Shown in pieces: positions 1-6,781 of a stretch of 18,525 bases of DNA; position 1 is the stretch's first letter; each line of letters opens with the position of its first letter. The stretch spans positions 1-18,525 of the forward strand of contig CALAFS010000005.1 in NCBI GenBank assembly GCA_937892405.1, read 5' to 3'. The notes under the pieces were generated by a model. It was not told the origin of the DNA, searched no databases, and saw only the letters and a list, made by a program, of their open reading frames with translations. Position numbers and translations under genes: made by a program. The DNA is from an uncultured Clostridia bacterium. Lineage in GTDB: Bacteria; Bacillota; Clostridia; Oscillospirales; CAG-272.

Positions 1-285
1 CGAGAAGATCAGGCGTGTCAGCCGTCTTCCGCGGCGGAAGTCCGACGCGTAAAAGATCGCGTGGAGGATAATCAGCACCGGCACGGCAAAGGCGGCACCG
101 GAGAACAGCCCGAGGAGCACCCCCGAGATCATGGGACCGAGCGTCCCCGTGTTCTGTGTGAAAAAGCAAAGCGCCACGAAGACCGCGAGCGCGAAAAGCA
201 GCACCGGTACCGCGCGCTGAAAGCCGGTGAGCGGTTCTTTTTCTGCGGGTGTGTTTTTCTCTGCGGGGTCTTTGTCATTCATCAT
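1..285 (-). CDS. FtsK/SpoIIIE-like DNA translocase, N-terminal part only (runs off window)
   Basis: The minus strand is open for 95 codons from an ATG at 285-283 (a second ATG follows directly) to the window edge, so only the N-terminus is visible. After about 20 polar residues (MMNDKDPAEKN...) come two hydrophobic segments, near residues 27-43 and 50-72, followed by a basic stretch (FRRGRRLTR). The second segment contains GVLLGLFSGAAF and a Pro (VPVLII), a pattern typical of the N-terminal multi-helix domain of FtsK/SpoIIIE translocases, which pump chromosomal DNA through the division septum. An AAAGGA ribosome binding site lies 9 nt upstream. The gene diverges from cysS with its own promoter. 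The motor and gamma domains are outside the window, so the family call rests on the membrane domain alone; another polytopic membrane protein remains possible. Confidence 0.55.
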   Translation of the reverse strand, partial: MMNDKDPAEKNTPAEKEPLTGFQRAVPVLLFALAVFVALCFFTQNTGTLGPMISGVLLGLFSGAAFAVPVLIILHAIFYASDFRRGRRLTRLIFS

Positions 286-366
286 GTTTCGTTGTCCTTT
301 CTTTTGTCTGTTTTTGTCGAAGCGCCGAAAAAAGCGCAAATTACCAATCATAGGATTATAGCATAT

Positions 367-395
367 ATCATAGCATATTTTCGCGAAAAGTACAA
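367..395 (-). promoter_or_regulatory. Sigma-A-type promoter of the ftsK-like gene
   Basis: On the minus strand TTGTAC (395-390), a 17-bp spacer and TATGAT (372-367) form a good vegetative promoter about 80 bp upstream of the start codon. A second TATAAT-like box follows 6 bp downstream. The spacer holds a 12-bp palindrome, TTTTCGCGAAAA (378-389), so occupancy of that site could affect transcription. Confidence 0.65.
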
Positions 396-443
396 GCACT
401 TTTTTTATTTTCCGCGAAAAATATTTTTTCTTTTTTATGCGTA

Positions 444-472
444 TTGACAAAAAAGAGAAAATCTGTTACAAT
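444..472 (+). promoter_or_regulatory. Sigma-A promoter of cysS
   Basis: TTGACA (444-449), a 17-bp spacer and TACAAT (467-472) match the vegetative consensus at 11 of 12 positions. Transcription should begin near 479, leaving a leader of about 40 nt. That is far too short for a T-box element, which often precedes aminoacyl-tRNA synthetase genes in Firmicutes. Confidence 0.85.
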
Positions 473-488
473 AAAAACGATAATATTT

Positions 489-501
489 ACCCCTTCGGGG
501 T
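489..501 (+). other. Small hairpin in cysS leader next to the ribosome binding site
   Basis: ACCCC-TTC-GGGGT forms a 5-bp stem with a 3-nt loop. It ends one base before the GGAGGT ribosome binding site (503-508) of cysS and begins about 10 nt after the predicted transcription start. It may only stabilise the RNA 5' end; no ligand-binding element is recognisable. Confidence 0.4.
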
Positions 502-519
502 CGGAGGTCGGCACGCGTT

Positions 520-1950
520 ATGCGTATTTACAACTCGCTTACCAGAACAAAAGAAGAATTCACCCCCCGCGTCGCGGGGAAGGTTTCCATGTACACCTGC
601 GGTCCGACGGTGTATCACTTCGCCCATATCGGGAACCTGCGTTCCTATATTATGGAGGACATTCTCGAAAAGTATCTCCGCTACCTCGGCTACGATGTGA
701 CGCGGGTGATGAACATCACCGATGTCGGGCACCTGACGAGCGACGCCGACACCGGCGAGGATAAAATGCTGAAGGGTGCGAAGCGCGAACATAAGACGGT
801 GATGGAGATCGCCGATTTCTATACCAAGGCGTTTTTTGCCGATTGCGAAAAGCTGAATATCAAGCGTCCCGATGTCGTCGCCCCCGCGACCGGCTGTATC
901 GCCGAGTTCATCGACATGATTGAGATCCTTCTGAAAAAAGGATACGCCTACACCGCGGGCGGGAATGTGTATTTCGACACATCGAAGCTCGAGAAATACT
1001 ATGTCTTCAACGACTTCGACGAGGAGGATCTCGCCGTCGGCGTGCGTGAGGGCGTCGAGGCGGACGGAAACAAGAAGAACAAGACCGACTTCGTCCTCTG
1101 GTTTACAAAATCCAAGTTCGAGGATCAGGAGCTGAAATGGGATTCTCCCTTCGGCGTCGGCTATCCCGGCTGGCACATCGAGTGCTCCTGCATCGCGAGA
1201 AAATATCTCGGGGAATACCTCGACATTCACTGCGGCGGTATCGACAATGCCTTCCCGCATCATACCAACGAGATTGCGCAGAGTGAGTCTGCCTTCGGTC
1301 ACCCGTGGTGCCACTATTGGTTCCATGTTCATCACCTGAATACCGCGGGCGGCAAGATGAGCAAGTCAAAGGGCGAGTTTCTGACCGTCTCTCTTCTCGA
1401 AGAGCGCGGGTATTCGCCCCTTGTCTACCGTCTCTTCTGCTTACAGTCCCATTACCGCAAGAATCTTGTCTTCACATGGGAGAACCTCGACAACGCCGCG
1501 ACCGCTTATAAAAAGCTCGTGGCGAAGATCGCCGCTCTCGGCGAGGATACCGCCCCGACCGACGCAGCAGGGGAGGAGACGCTCCGCGCCGCCTTCCGTG
1601 AGGCGCTCGACAACGATCTGAACACCTCGCTTGCCGTGACGGTGCTTTACGATGTGCTGAAGGCGGAGATCTCCGACGGCGCGAAGCGGAAGCTGATCGG
1701 AGAGTTTGATACCGTCCTCGGTCTCGGACTTCTCGATGCCGCGAAGGCGCAGGAGAAGGAAGAGAGGGAAGAGGCTCCCACCGGTGCCGATCCCGAGCTT
1801 GCCGCCTACATTGAATCCATGATCGAAGCCCGCCGTGCGGCAAAAGCGGCGAAGAACTACGCCGAGGCGGACAGAATCCGCGCCGAGCTTTCCGCGCGCG
1901 GTGTCACGCTGATCGACACCAAAGAGGGAACGAAGTATACCATTGCGTAA
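520..1950 (+). CDS. cysS: Cysteinyl-tRNA synthetase
   Basis: Class I aminoacyl-tRNA synthetase that activates cysteine with ATP and charges tRNA-Cys in the cytoplasm. The 476-residue length is normal for bacterial CysRS. Visible landmarks are YTCGPTVY with zinc ligand Cys27, the HIGH-type motif HIGN at 36-39, GWHIECS with Cys222, FPHHTNE (His247 and Glu251, the other expected zinc ligands) and GGKMSKSKG with KMSKS at 279-283. The C-terminal helical anticodon-binding part (about 330-476) ends in the usual ADRIRAELSARGVTLIDTKEG region of the family. The ATG is preceded by GGAGGT 11 nt upstream and a strong promoter at 444-472. No serine acetyltransferase or rRNA methylase gene follows, as sometimes happens elsewhere. 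No T-box is present, so tRNA-sensing control in cis is not evident. Confidence 0.98.
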   Translation: MRIYNSLTRTKEEFTPRVAGKVSMYTCGPTVYHFAHIGNLRSYIMEDILEKYLRYLGYDVTRVMNITDVGHLTSDADTGEDKMLKGAKREHKTVMEIADFYTKAFFADCEKLNIKRPDVVAPATGCIAEFIDMIEILLKKGYAYTAGGNVYFDTSKLEKYYVFNDFDEEDLAVGVREGVEADGNKKNKTDFVLWFTKSKFEDQELKWDSPFGVGYPGWHIECSCIARKYLGEYLDIHCGGIDNAFPHHTNEIAQSESAFGHPWCHYWFHVHHLNTAGGKMSKSKGEFLTVSLLEERGYSPLVYRLFCLQSHYRKNLVFTWENLDNAATAYKKLVAKIAALGEDTAPTDAAGEETLRAAFREALDNDLNTSLAVTVLYDVLKAEISDGAKRKLIGEFDTVLGLGLLDAAKAQEKEEREEAPTGADPELAAYIESMIEARRAAKAAKNYAEADRIRAELSARGVTLIDTKEGTKYTIA

Positions 1951-1966
1951 AGTTTCCGGAAAACAA

Positions 1967-2032
1967 GAAAATTCAGAGTTCAGAATGAAGAATTCGGGAA
2001 AATTCAGAATTCAGAATGAAGAATTCAGAATT
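1967..2032. repeat. AT-rich direct repeat, two 29-bp copies
   Basis: Copies at 1967-1995 and 1998-2026 differ at one base and are followed by a partial third start (AGAATT). The words ATTCAGA and GAATTC recur throughout. The stretch lies just after the cysS stop codon and is much richer in A and T than the flanking genes. An open frame crosses it into the Sel1 gene, but its first 41 codons are repeat-derived and have no ribosome binding site. No clear terminator for cysS is seen here. Confidence 0.75.
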
Positions 2033-2138
2033 GATTTTTTCTGAAAACGGGTTTCCTCGGTTTTGGTTTCCTTGCGGAAACATCGGGAAATTCAGGAACC
2101 TTTTCTTTGCCGCTTTCAGCGGCAGACTGGAGTTATAT

Positions 2139-2882
2139 ATGACCGACAGCGCACGGGGTGTCACCCTGTTTCTGAAGGGGGATCACGCGGGCGCGGCAAA
2201 GCTCTTCCGCATGGGCGCGGAGGAGGGAGATGCCGAGGCGGCATTCCGCTATGCCGAGTGTCTCCTTTACGGCTACGGCACGGAGAAGAACCCGACGGAG
2301 GCGAAGAGCTTTTTCGCCTTTGCACGCGATCTTCCCGGCGGAGATTCCCTTTATAACCTCGCGATCCTCTACCTGCACGGGGAAGGGGTGAGCAAAAATT
2401 TCAAAAAAGCATTTTCCTATATGAGCGCCGCAGGCGCCGCGGGCTGTATCGAGGCACAGCTTTACCTCGGAATGGCATATACGATCGGCGCACTGTATGA
2501 GCCGGACATCGTCGGGATCTCGCGCCTCCCGTTCCACACGCCGATCTATCGCACCGAGACACCTCTCCTTGCGGGTGAGGTGCCCGAGGAGGTGCTCCTG
2601 CGCGAAGAGGAAGAGCGCTATTCCGTCATCGAGGCGGACGGGCGCCGTGCCTTTTTGTGGTTCCGTGCGGCGGCGTATCACGACGCGACCTATGTGTCCG
2701 ATCTCGTCGCGAAGGGCAAGTTCTTATATGCCAAATGCTATGCCGACGGTCTCGGCACCGACTTTCAGAGAGACAAGGCGGTGCGCCTGATGATCGCGGC
2801 GGGACGGAGCGGCTCTGCCGACGCCGTCGCCTATCTCGGTGAGCAGGGCATTTCGCCCGACCGGTATCTCACCGGAAAATAA
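2139..2882 (+). CDS. Sel1-repeat (TPR-like) protein
   Basis: A 247-residue soluble protein without a signal peptide. Sel1-type helical repeats are visible at about 8-45 (KGDHAGAAKLFRMGAEEGDAEAAFRYAECL, then YGYGTEKN), about 66-100 (YNLAILYLHGEGVSKNFKKA), about 102-117 and, after a roughly 50-residue Glu/Pro-rich insertion (120-168), about 168-235 (AFLWFRAAA, then YAKCYADGLGTD). Sel1 repeats are scaffolds for protein contacts; no enzymatic residues are seen and the partner is unknown. ATG 2139 is chosen because GGAG (2129-2132) lies 6 nt upstream; a longer frame from 2016 starts inside the AT-rich repeat. A GCCGCT-TTC-AGCGGC hairpin (2109-2123) precedes the ribosome binding site. No clear promoter was found, so read-through from cysS is possible. 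VanZ-family gene follows after 18 nt. Confidence 0.85.
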   Translation: MTDSARGVTLFLKGDHAGAAKLFRMGAEEGDAEAAFRYAECLLYGYGTEKNPTEAKSFFAFARDLPGGDSLYNLAILYLHGEGVSKNFKKAFSYMSAAGAAGCIEAQLYLGMAYTIGALYEPDIVGISRLPFHTPIYRTETPLLAGEVPEEVLLREEEERYSVIEADGRRAFLWFRAAAYHDATYVSDLVAKGKFLYAKCYADGLGTDFQRDKAVRLMIAAGRSGSADAVAYLGEQGISPDRYLTGK

Positions 2883-2900
2883 GTAAATTTCGGAGGCGGT

Positions 2901-3377
2901 ATGAAACAGCTGACATTGCCGCGTGTAATATTGCTTCTTTTGGCTTTGGCGACTCTGTGTTTTATCTTTGCTCGTTCGACGAAGGCACCGGCGGATTCCG
3001 CCGCCGAGAGCGACAAGGTGCGCGACTTCCTCGAAGATGTTCTCCCTCCCGACAGCGAGACAACCGATTTTGTCCTGACGAATGTGCGTAAGATCGCGCA
3101 TTTCTCGGAGTTCGGTCTGCTCGGGATTCTCACGGTTCTCTTTGCCGCGACCTACCGTCTGCGCGCGGTGTTTCTCGGACGGTGGTTTGTGTTCGGCTTT
3201 TTTGCCGCCTTTTTTGACGAGACGATTCAGATGTTCACCTCGCGCGGTCCCGCGATCGCCGATGTGTGGATTGATGTCGGCGGCTACATATTCTACTCGC
3301 TCCTGACCCTTCTGATTCTGACACCCGTGCTCGCCGTAAGAAGACGACCCCTTTTCACGAACCGCTATGCCCTCTGA
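2901..3377 (+). CDS. VanZ-family membrane protein
   Basis: A 158-residue integral membrane protein with helices near 7-23, 69-84, 91-105 and 127-146. The family signature is clear: RKIAHFSEFGLLG (63-75), DETIQ (106-110), then SRGPAIADVWIDVGG (114-128), matching the conserved K-x-x-H-F-x-E, DE-x-x-Q and R...D...D pattern of VanZ-like proteins. The founding member gives low-level teicoplanin resistance, but most homologues lie outside resistance operons and their role is unknown. No vancomycin-resistance genes are nearby, so a resistance role should not be assumed. GGAGG lies 5 nt upstream of the ATG. The gene sits 18 nt after the Sel1 gene, suggesting co-transcription, and is followed by a weak hairpin before the secreted-protein gene. 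Confidence 0.88.
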   Translation: MKQLTLPRVILLLLALATLCFIFARSTKAPADSAAESDKVRDFLEDVLPPDSETTDFVLTNVRKIAHFSEFGLLGILTVLFAATYRLRAVFLGRWFVFGFFAAFFDETIQMFTSRGPAIADVWIDVGGYIFYSLLTLLILTPVLAVRRRPLFTNRYAL

Positions 3378-3381
3378 CCCT

Positions 3382-3403
3382 CCGGCACGGTGCCGGGATT
3401 TTT
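3382..3403 (+). terminator. Weak intrinsic terminator after the VanZ-family gene
   Basis: CCGGCA-CGG-TGCCGG (3382-3396) is followed by GA and five T residues. The stem is short and the T-run interrupted, so partial read-through into the downstream secreted-protein gene is likely. Confidence 0.5.
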
Positions 3404-3435
3404 CGCAAAAAAATCCAAAGCAAAAGGAGATCCCC

Positions 3436-5676
3436 ATGAAAAGAACCGCAAAAATCGGAGTTGCCCTGCTTCTCCTCTCGCTCCTTGTGGGCGTGTTCTT
3501 TGCCGTCGCATCGGCAGAGGAAGGACAGACCGTCGTATTTTCGATCACGACCCCCGATGGGGCGCGGACGGATTATTATGACGAGACACAGCTGGCGGAC
3601 GCTGCGTATCTCGCACCGTCCGGCTCGACCGTCGTCATTCAGGCGGATATCAGTACATATAATGCGATTTCGGTCGAGAACGGAAAGACGCTGTATGTCG
3701 ATATGAACGGCAAGAAGATCATCAACAAAAACCATACGCCCGACGATAATTCCACCGAGGGTCAGCAGCTCAATAAAACCTGCTTCGCTCAGGCGGACGG
3801 CGGGGAACTTCATGTTTATTCCTCCAAGTCCGGCGCGGCATATTTCGCAAGAAATCAGAAAAATCAGAACCCCTTCGTAAACGCCTCCGGCGGTGCGGAG
3901 ACGGTCGTCTACATCGGCGCCTATCCGATCGCAGACGGGGTGACCGTTTATTCGGGGGACAACATTTCTGCCTTCGGTTGCTCTGCGGTGAACGCGATGA
4001 CTTCGGCGACGGTCAATGTCAACGGTGGATATTACTACCGCAACCACTCCGACTATTCGGGTCTTCTGATGGCGCGCGGCAGCGCCACCATCAACCTGAC
4101 CGATGTCAAACTCTACGCAAGCTACAGCCCCGCGATCTTCTCCTTCCAGAGCGGCACGAACTCCCGCATCAACTGTGACGGATGCGTCGTGGTCGGCATG
4201 GCACCGGGCAGTACCATCATTCCTCCCTCGCAGTTTGCGAGTACCGAATGTGTGCTGACGCTGAAGAATACCGTTGTCTGCGATGGCCTGATTTCCGTCG
4301 GTACGGGCAAAGGGCAGATCGTGATCGAGGAGGGGTGCACCTTCGACACCGTCTCCGATGAAGACATCGCGAACGGGAATATCCGTCTTCCGGAAGGCTA
4401 TGTCTACGCGAAGACCAATGACGCCGTCACGGTCGACTGGAAACTGAACGACTATTACGGTAACACTTCGGCACCCTTTGAGCTGTTCGATAAGACCACG
4501 ACCTATATGCCCGCTTACGGCTTTGCCAAGGAAGAGGACATCGCGACGGTGACATGGCGTGTCGGTGGGGAACAGGAAGAGCGTTTCAACGAGGAGACGG
4601 GCGAGTCTTATTTCGTCTGGGTCGGCGGCAGAGTATCGACCGACCGCTGGATCATCGGGACGACGCCCCGCTATACCGAAGATACAAATCCTTACGGTGA
4701 CTATTATTATGAATTTCCCGACATTGAGCCGTTGACCGGCGACACCGAGTTCGTCGCTTCCTCCCTCGGCGGACGCCCCGAAGTGACGATGAAGGCAAAG
4801 CTCCGCATGCACGCGGGCGTGGATTTCCTCCTGTATTTCCCGACTTCTCTGACAAACAGTGCCGTCAATCTCTGGTACAACGATGTGACCTATCCCGACG
4901 GCTCGACGAGAAAGCTCGCCTCCCGCGGAAAAGAGACGGTCGACGGCGTGGGTTATTATGTGCTTGAGGTGACGAGTCTCGGCGTAAAGGACATTCTTTC
5001 TCCGATTTCTCTGACCTTCGGCGTGACGCTCCGCGTGATCGAGGAGAGTAATTTCACGAATACTCTGTCTTTCTCTGTGCTGGATTATGCAGAGACCCTT
5101 CTCGCGTCCGATGCGTCGGATACGGACAAGGCACTGCTCCTGCACTATCTCTCCTTTGTCTCTGCTGCGGCGCCCGAGACGACGCCCGAGGAGACGATGA
5201 CAAAGCTCTCCGATATTCTCCGCTCGGCGGAGGCGATCTCCGTTCTGAACAGCGCGCAGATCCTCGAGCTTGACCGTCAGATCCCCGATGTGACGGCGTC
5301 CGCCGCCGCACTGATCCCCGACGGGGCAGAGGTCGATTCGGTTCGTCTTGACGCCGTCGGCGGCAAGGGGCTGATTATAGAGCTCTCCGAGAGCTTCTCC
5401 GGATATGTCACCCTCTCCTACAAGAAGAGCGGCAACGATGTTATTACGACCACCTCCCTGCTCTTCACAAACGGCGTGAATACCAAAGGCGAGGACGCCG
5501 TCGTCCTGACCGGCACCCGCGGCGGAAAGATCACGTTGACCCTTCTCGGCACGGATAAGGTGCAGAAGGCGAAGCTCACCTTCACGCTGAACGACTACAT
5601 TTCCGACGCCGGCAACGACGCCGTGTCGCAGGCATATTGCAATTACCTCGGCTTCCTCTATGTGATGAGTAAGTAA
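3436..5676 (+). CDS. Large secreted beta-rich protein of unknown function
   Basis: A 746-residue exported protein. Residues 1-27 are a classic signal peptide (MKRTAK, hydrophobic LLLLSLLVGVFFAV, then ASA before EEG), so cleavage after 27 is expected. Residues about 45-330 read as short beta strands with Asn/Gly turns (VDMNGKKI, VNVNGGYY, INLTDVKLY), like right-handed beta-helix domains of pectate-lyase-like or adhesin proteins; no catalytic motif was identified. A middle region (about 340-540) is followed by FSVLDYAETLLASD (546 on) and LLLHYLSFVSAAA, a helical YAE...hYl.f motif familiar from uncharacterised clostridial surface proteins. A related FTLNDYISDA...YCNYLGFLYV copy ends the protein. 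No LPXTG, SLH or other anchor is seen, so it may be released or held non-covalently. ATG 3436 is preferred over an upstream in-frame ATG at 3367 because AAGGAGAT precedes it and the signal peptide begins there. Confidence 0.85.
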   Translation: MKRTAKIGVALLLLSLLVGVFFAVASAEEGQTVVFSITTPDGARTDYYDETQLADAAYLAPSGSTVVIQADISTYNAISVENGKTLYVDMNGKKIINKNHTPDDNSTEGQQLNKTCFAQADGGELHVYSSKSGAAYFARNQKNQNPFVNASGGAETVVYIGAYPIADGVTVYSGDNISAFGCSAVNAMTSATVNVNGGYYYRNHSDYSGLLMARGSATINLTDVKLYASYSPAIFSFQSGTNSRINCDGCVVVGMAPGSTIIPPSQFASTECVLTLKNTVVCDGLISVGTGKGQIVIEEGCTFDTVSDEDIANGNIRLPEGYVYAKTNDAVTVDWKLNDYYGNTSAPFELFDKTTTYMPAYGFAKEEDIATVTWRVGGEQEERFNEETGESYFVWVGGRVSTDRWIIGTTPRYTEDTNPYGDYYYEFPDIEPLTGDTEFVASSLGGRPEVTMKAKLRMHAGVDFLLYFPTSLTNSAVNLWYNDVTYPDGSTRKLASRGKETVDGVGYYVLEVTSLGVKDILSPISLTFGVTLRVIEESNFTNTLSFSVLDYAETLLASDASDTDKALLLHYLSFVSAAAPETTPEETMTKLSDILRSAEAISVLNSAQILELDRQIPDVTASAAALIPDGAEVDSVRLDAVGGKGLIIELSESFSGYVTLSYKKSGNDVITTTSLLFTNGVNTKGEDAVVLTGTRGGKITLTLLGTDKVQKAKLTFTLNDYISDAGNDAVSQAYCNYLGFLYVMSK

Positions 5677-5701
5677 ACAACTTTTGACAAAATGATAGAA
5701 A

Positions 5702-5748
5702 ATCCCCCGGGCAGACGCATCGGATATGCGTTCGCCCGGGGGATTTTT
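5702..5748. terminator. Strong bidirectional intrinsic terminator
   Basis: ATCCCCCGGGC (5702-5712) pairs with GCCCGGGGGAT (5734-5744). An inner ACGCAT/ATGCGT stem (5715-5720 with 5726-5731) caps the hairpin. TTTTT follows on the plus strand, and the A-rich 5' side gives a U-run on the minus strand. It separates the convergent secreted-protein gene and isomerase-like gene and should serve both. Confidence 0.9.
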
Positions 5749-5788
5749 CGCTTTTCAATATGCGGAGATTTATCGCGCGGAGAGAAGA

Positions 5789-6607
5789 TCAATCCGCCTT
5801 CAGCGCACGGAAGGCGTCGGTGATGGAGCGTGCGTTTTTGATTGCCGTCTCCACATCGGGAAGGAGAGCACATTCGTAGCTCAGGCGCCCGTCATATCCC
5901 GCGTCGACCAGTGCCTTGACGAGGGGAAGAAGGCGTTCTCCGTCCTTTTCGAGCGTGGGACAGGTTCTCTCTTCGTTCGCGATGTGCGCATGGCGCAGGC
6001 GACTGCCCGCCTTCGCGAGCCATTCGGTAGATTCGTTTTCCTTCATCGAGTGATAAAAGTCGTTGAGGACGAAGACATGATCGCTTTTCACCATGCCGCA
6101 GACCTTCAGTCCGTCTTCCAGCGTGTTGATGAAATTCGTCTCGCCGCGGTTCAGCGGCTCGATGACGACGATCGCGCCGTATTTCGCGGCGACCTCACCG
6201 CAGATTTCGAGCACGCGGGCAAACTGCGCTTCGGCGACGGTGCGCTTCATGTCGGCGGGGATATTGCGCGCTCCGCCCGAGCCGATGACCGCCACCTTCA
6301 GCCCGAGCTGTGCGGCTCTTGCAAATCCGCGCTCGGAGTATTCTCTGACATTCTTCTCGACCTCGGCGAAGTCTTCCGTCGCCTCGCCCGTCTCGGGATC
6401 GTAGGCATAGAGCTTCATTGTACCGGGGAAATAGCACATGCACGCCTCGATCTTCAGACCGCATGCCGCCTGTGCCTTCTTCATGGCTTCAAATTCTTCG
6501 TCGCTCGCACCGACGATGGACATAAAGCGGGTTTCGATATAATCATAGCCGTTTTCGGCAACGAGCCGATACTCATTGGGGGAGGTTACGCAGACGCCGA
6601 TTCTCAC
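5789..6607 (-). CDS. Sugar-phosphate isomerase/epimerase-family TIM-barrel protein
   Basis: A 272-residue protein of the xylose-isomerase-like/AP-endonuclease-2 fold, whose members isomerise or epimerise ketoses, inositols and related sugars with a divalent metal. It starts MRIGVCVTSPNEY, with a GYDYIE segment at the end of strand 1. Likely metal ligands are Glu150 in VVIEPLNRGETN, Asp183 with His186 in LNDFYHSMKE, His206 or His208 in RHAHIAN, and Glu245 in YEC; this is the usual spacing of the family. Substrate cannot be read from sequence. The start is a GTG (6607-6605) with AGAGGT 8 nt upstream. The gene is alone between its own promoter (6660-6688) and the shared terminator at 5702-5748, and no transporter or kinase lies next to it. 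The epimerase-like gene at 10292-11191 is in a different operon. Confidence 0.85.
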   Translation of the reverse strand: MRIGVCVTSPNEYRLVAENGYDYIETRFMSIVGASDEEFEAMKKAQAACGLKIEACMCYFPGTMKLYAYDPETGEATEDFAEVEKNVREYSERGFARAAQLGLKVAVIGSGGARNIPADMKRTVAEAQFARVLEICGEVAAKYGAIVVIEPLNRGETNFINTLEDGLKVCGMVKSDHVFVLNDFYHSMKENESTEWLAKAGSRLRHAHIANEERTCPTLEKDGERLLPLVKALVDAGYDGRLSYECALLPDVETAIKNARSITDAFRALKAD

Positions 6608-6636
6608 AATATATTACCTCTTTTCTTTCGTAGAGC

Positions 6637-6659
6637 AAGGACGCGTCCCTGCCGTCCTT
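6637..6659 (-). other. Hairpin at the 5' end of the isomerase-gene transcript
   Basis: AAGGACG at 6637-6643 pairs with CGTCCTT at 6653-6659, a perfect 7-bp stem with a 9-nt loop. It begins at or just after the predicted transcription start (about 6653) and lies well upstream of the ribosome binding site. It could protect the 5' end or be part of an operator; nothing in it identifies a riboswitch. Confidence 0.35.
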
Positions 6660-6688
6660 ATTCTACCATACCGTCCGCATTTTGTCAA
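6660..6688 (-). promoter_or_regulatory. Sigma-A promoter of the isomerase-like gene
   Basis: On the minus strand TTGACA (6688-6683), a 17-bp spacer and TAGAAT (6665-6660) give an 11-of-12 match to the vegetative consensus, about 50 bp upstream of the GTG start. Confidence 0.85.
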
Positions 6689-6722
6689 CGCCCGGAGAAG
6701 ATTTTGCCCCTTTGGTGCAGTG

Positions 6723-6758
6723 AAAAACCGCCCCGACGCTGATCGGCGTCGCGGGCGG
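6723..6758 (-). terminator. Intrinsic terminator of the epimerase-ABC exporter operon
   Basis: CCGCCC plus CGACGC (6728-6739) pair with GCGTCG plus GGGCGG (6746-6751 and 6753-6758), leaving a 6-nt loop and a single bulged C. On the minus-strand transcript the stem is followed by UUUUU (6727-6723). It lies about 25 bp after the stop codon of the last ABC gene. Confidence 0.88.
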
Positions 6759-6781
6759 CTCTTCATGGATTTTACAGTGGG

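Noticed and set aside
473..519. T-box or other amino-acid riboswitch before cysS
   Set aside because: The predicted leader is only about 40 nt with one 5-bp hairpin; no specifier loop or T-box sequence fits.
2016..2138. N-terminal extension of the Sel1 protein
   Set aside because: Codons come from the AT-rich repeat and a hairpin; the proper GGAG-spaced ATG is at 2139.
2901..3377. Teicoplanin-resistance gene vanZ
   Set aside because: The family match is clear, but there are no vanHAX/RS neighbours and most VanZ-family proteins have no proven resistance role.
3355..5145. 596-codon minus-strand open frame
   Set aside because: It is the complement of the secreted-protein gene, which has a signal peptide and an AAGGAG site; the minus reading shows no domain pattern.
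5726..6742. 338-codon plus-strand open frame
   Set aside because: It begins inside the terminator hairpin, crosses the isomerase-like gene antisense and has no ribosome binding site.
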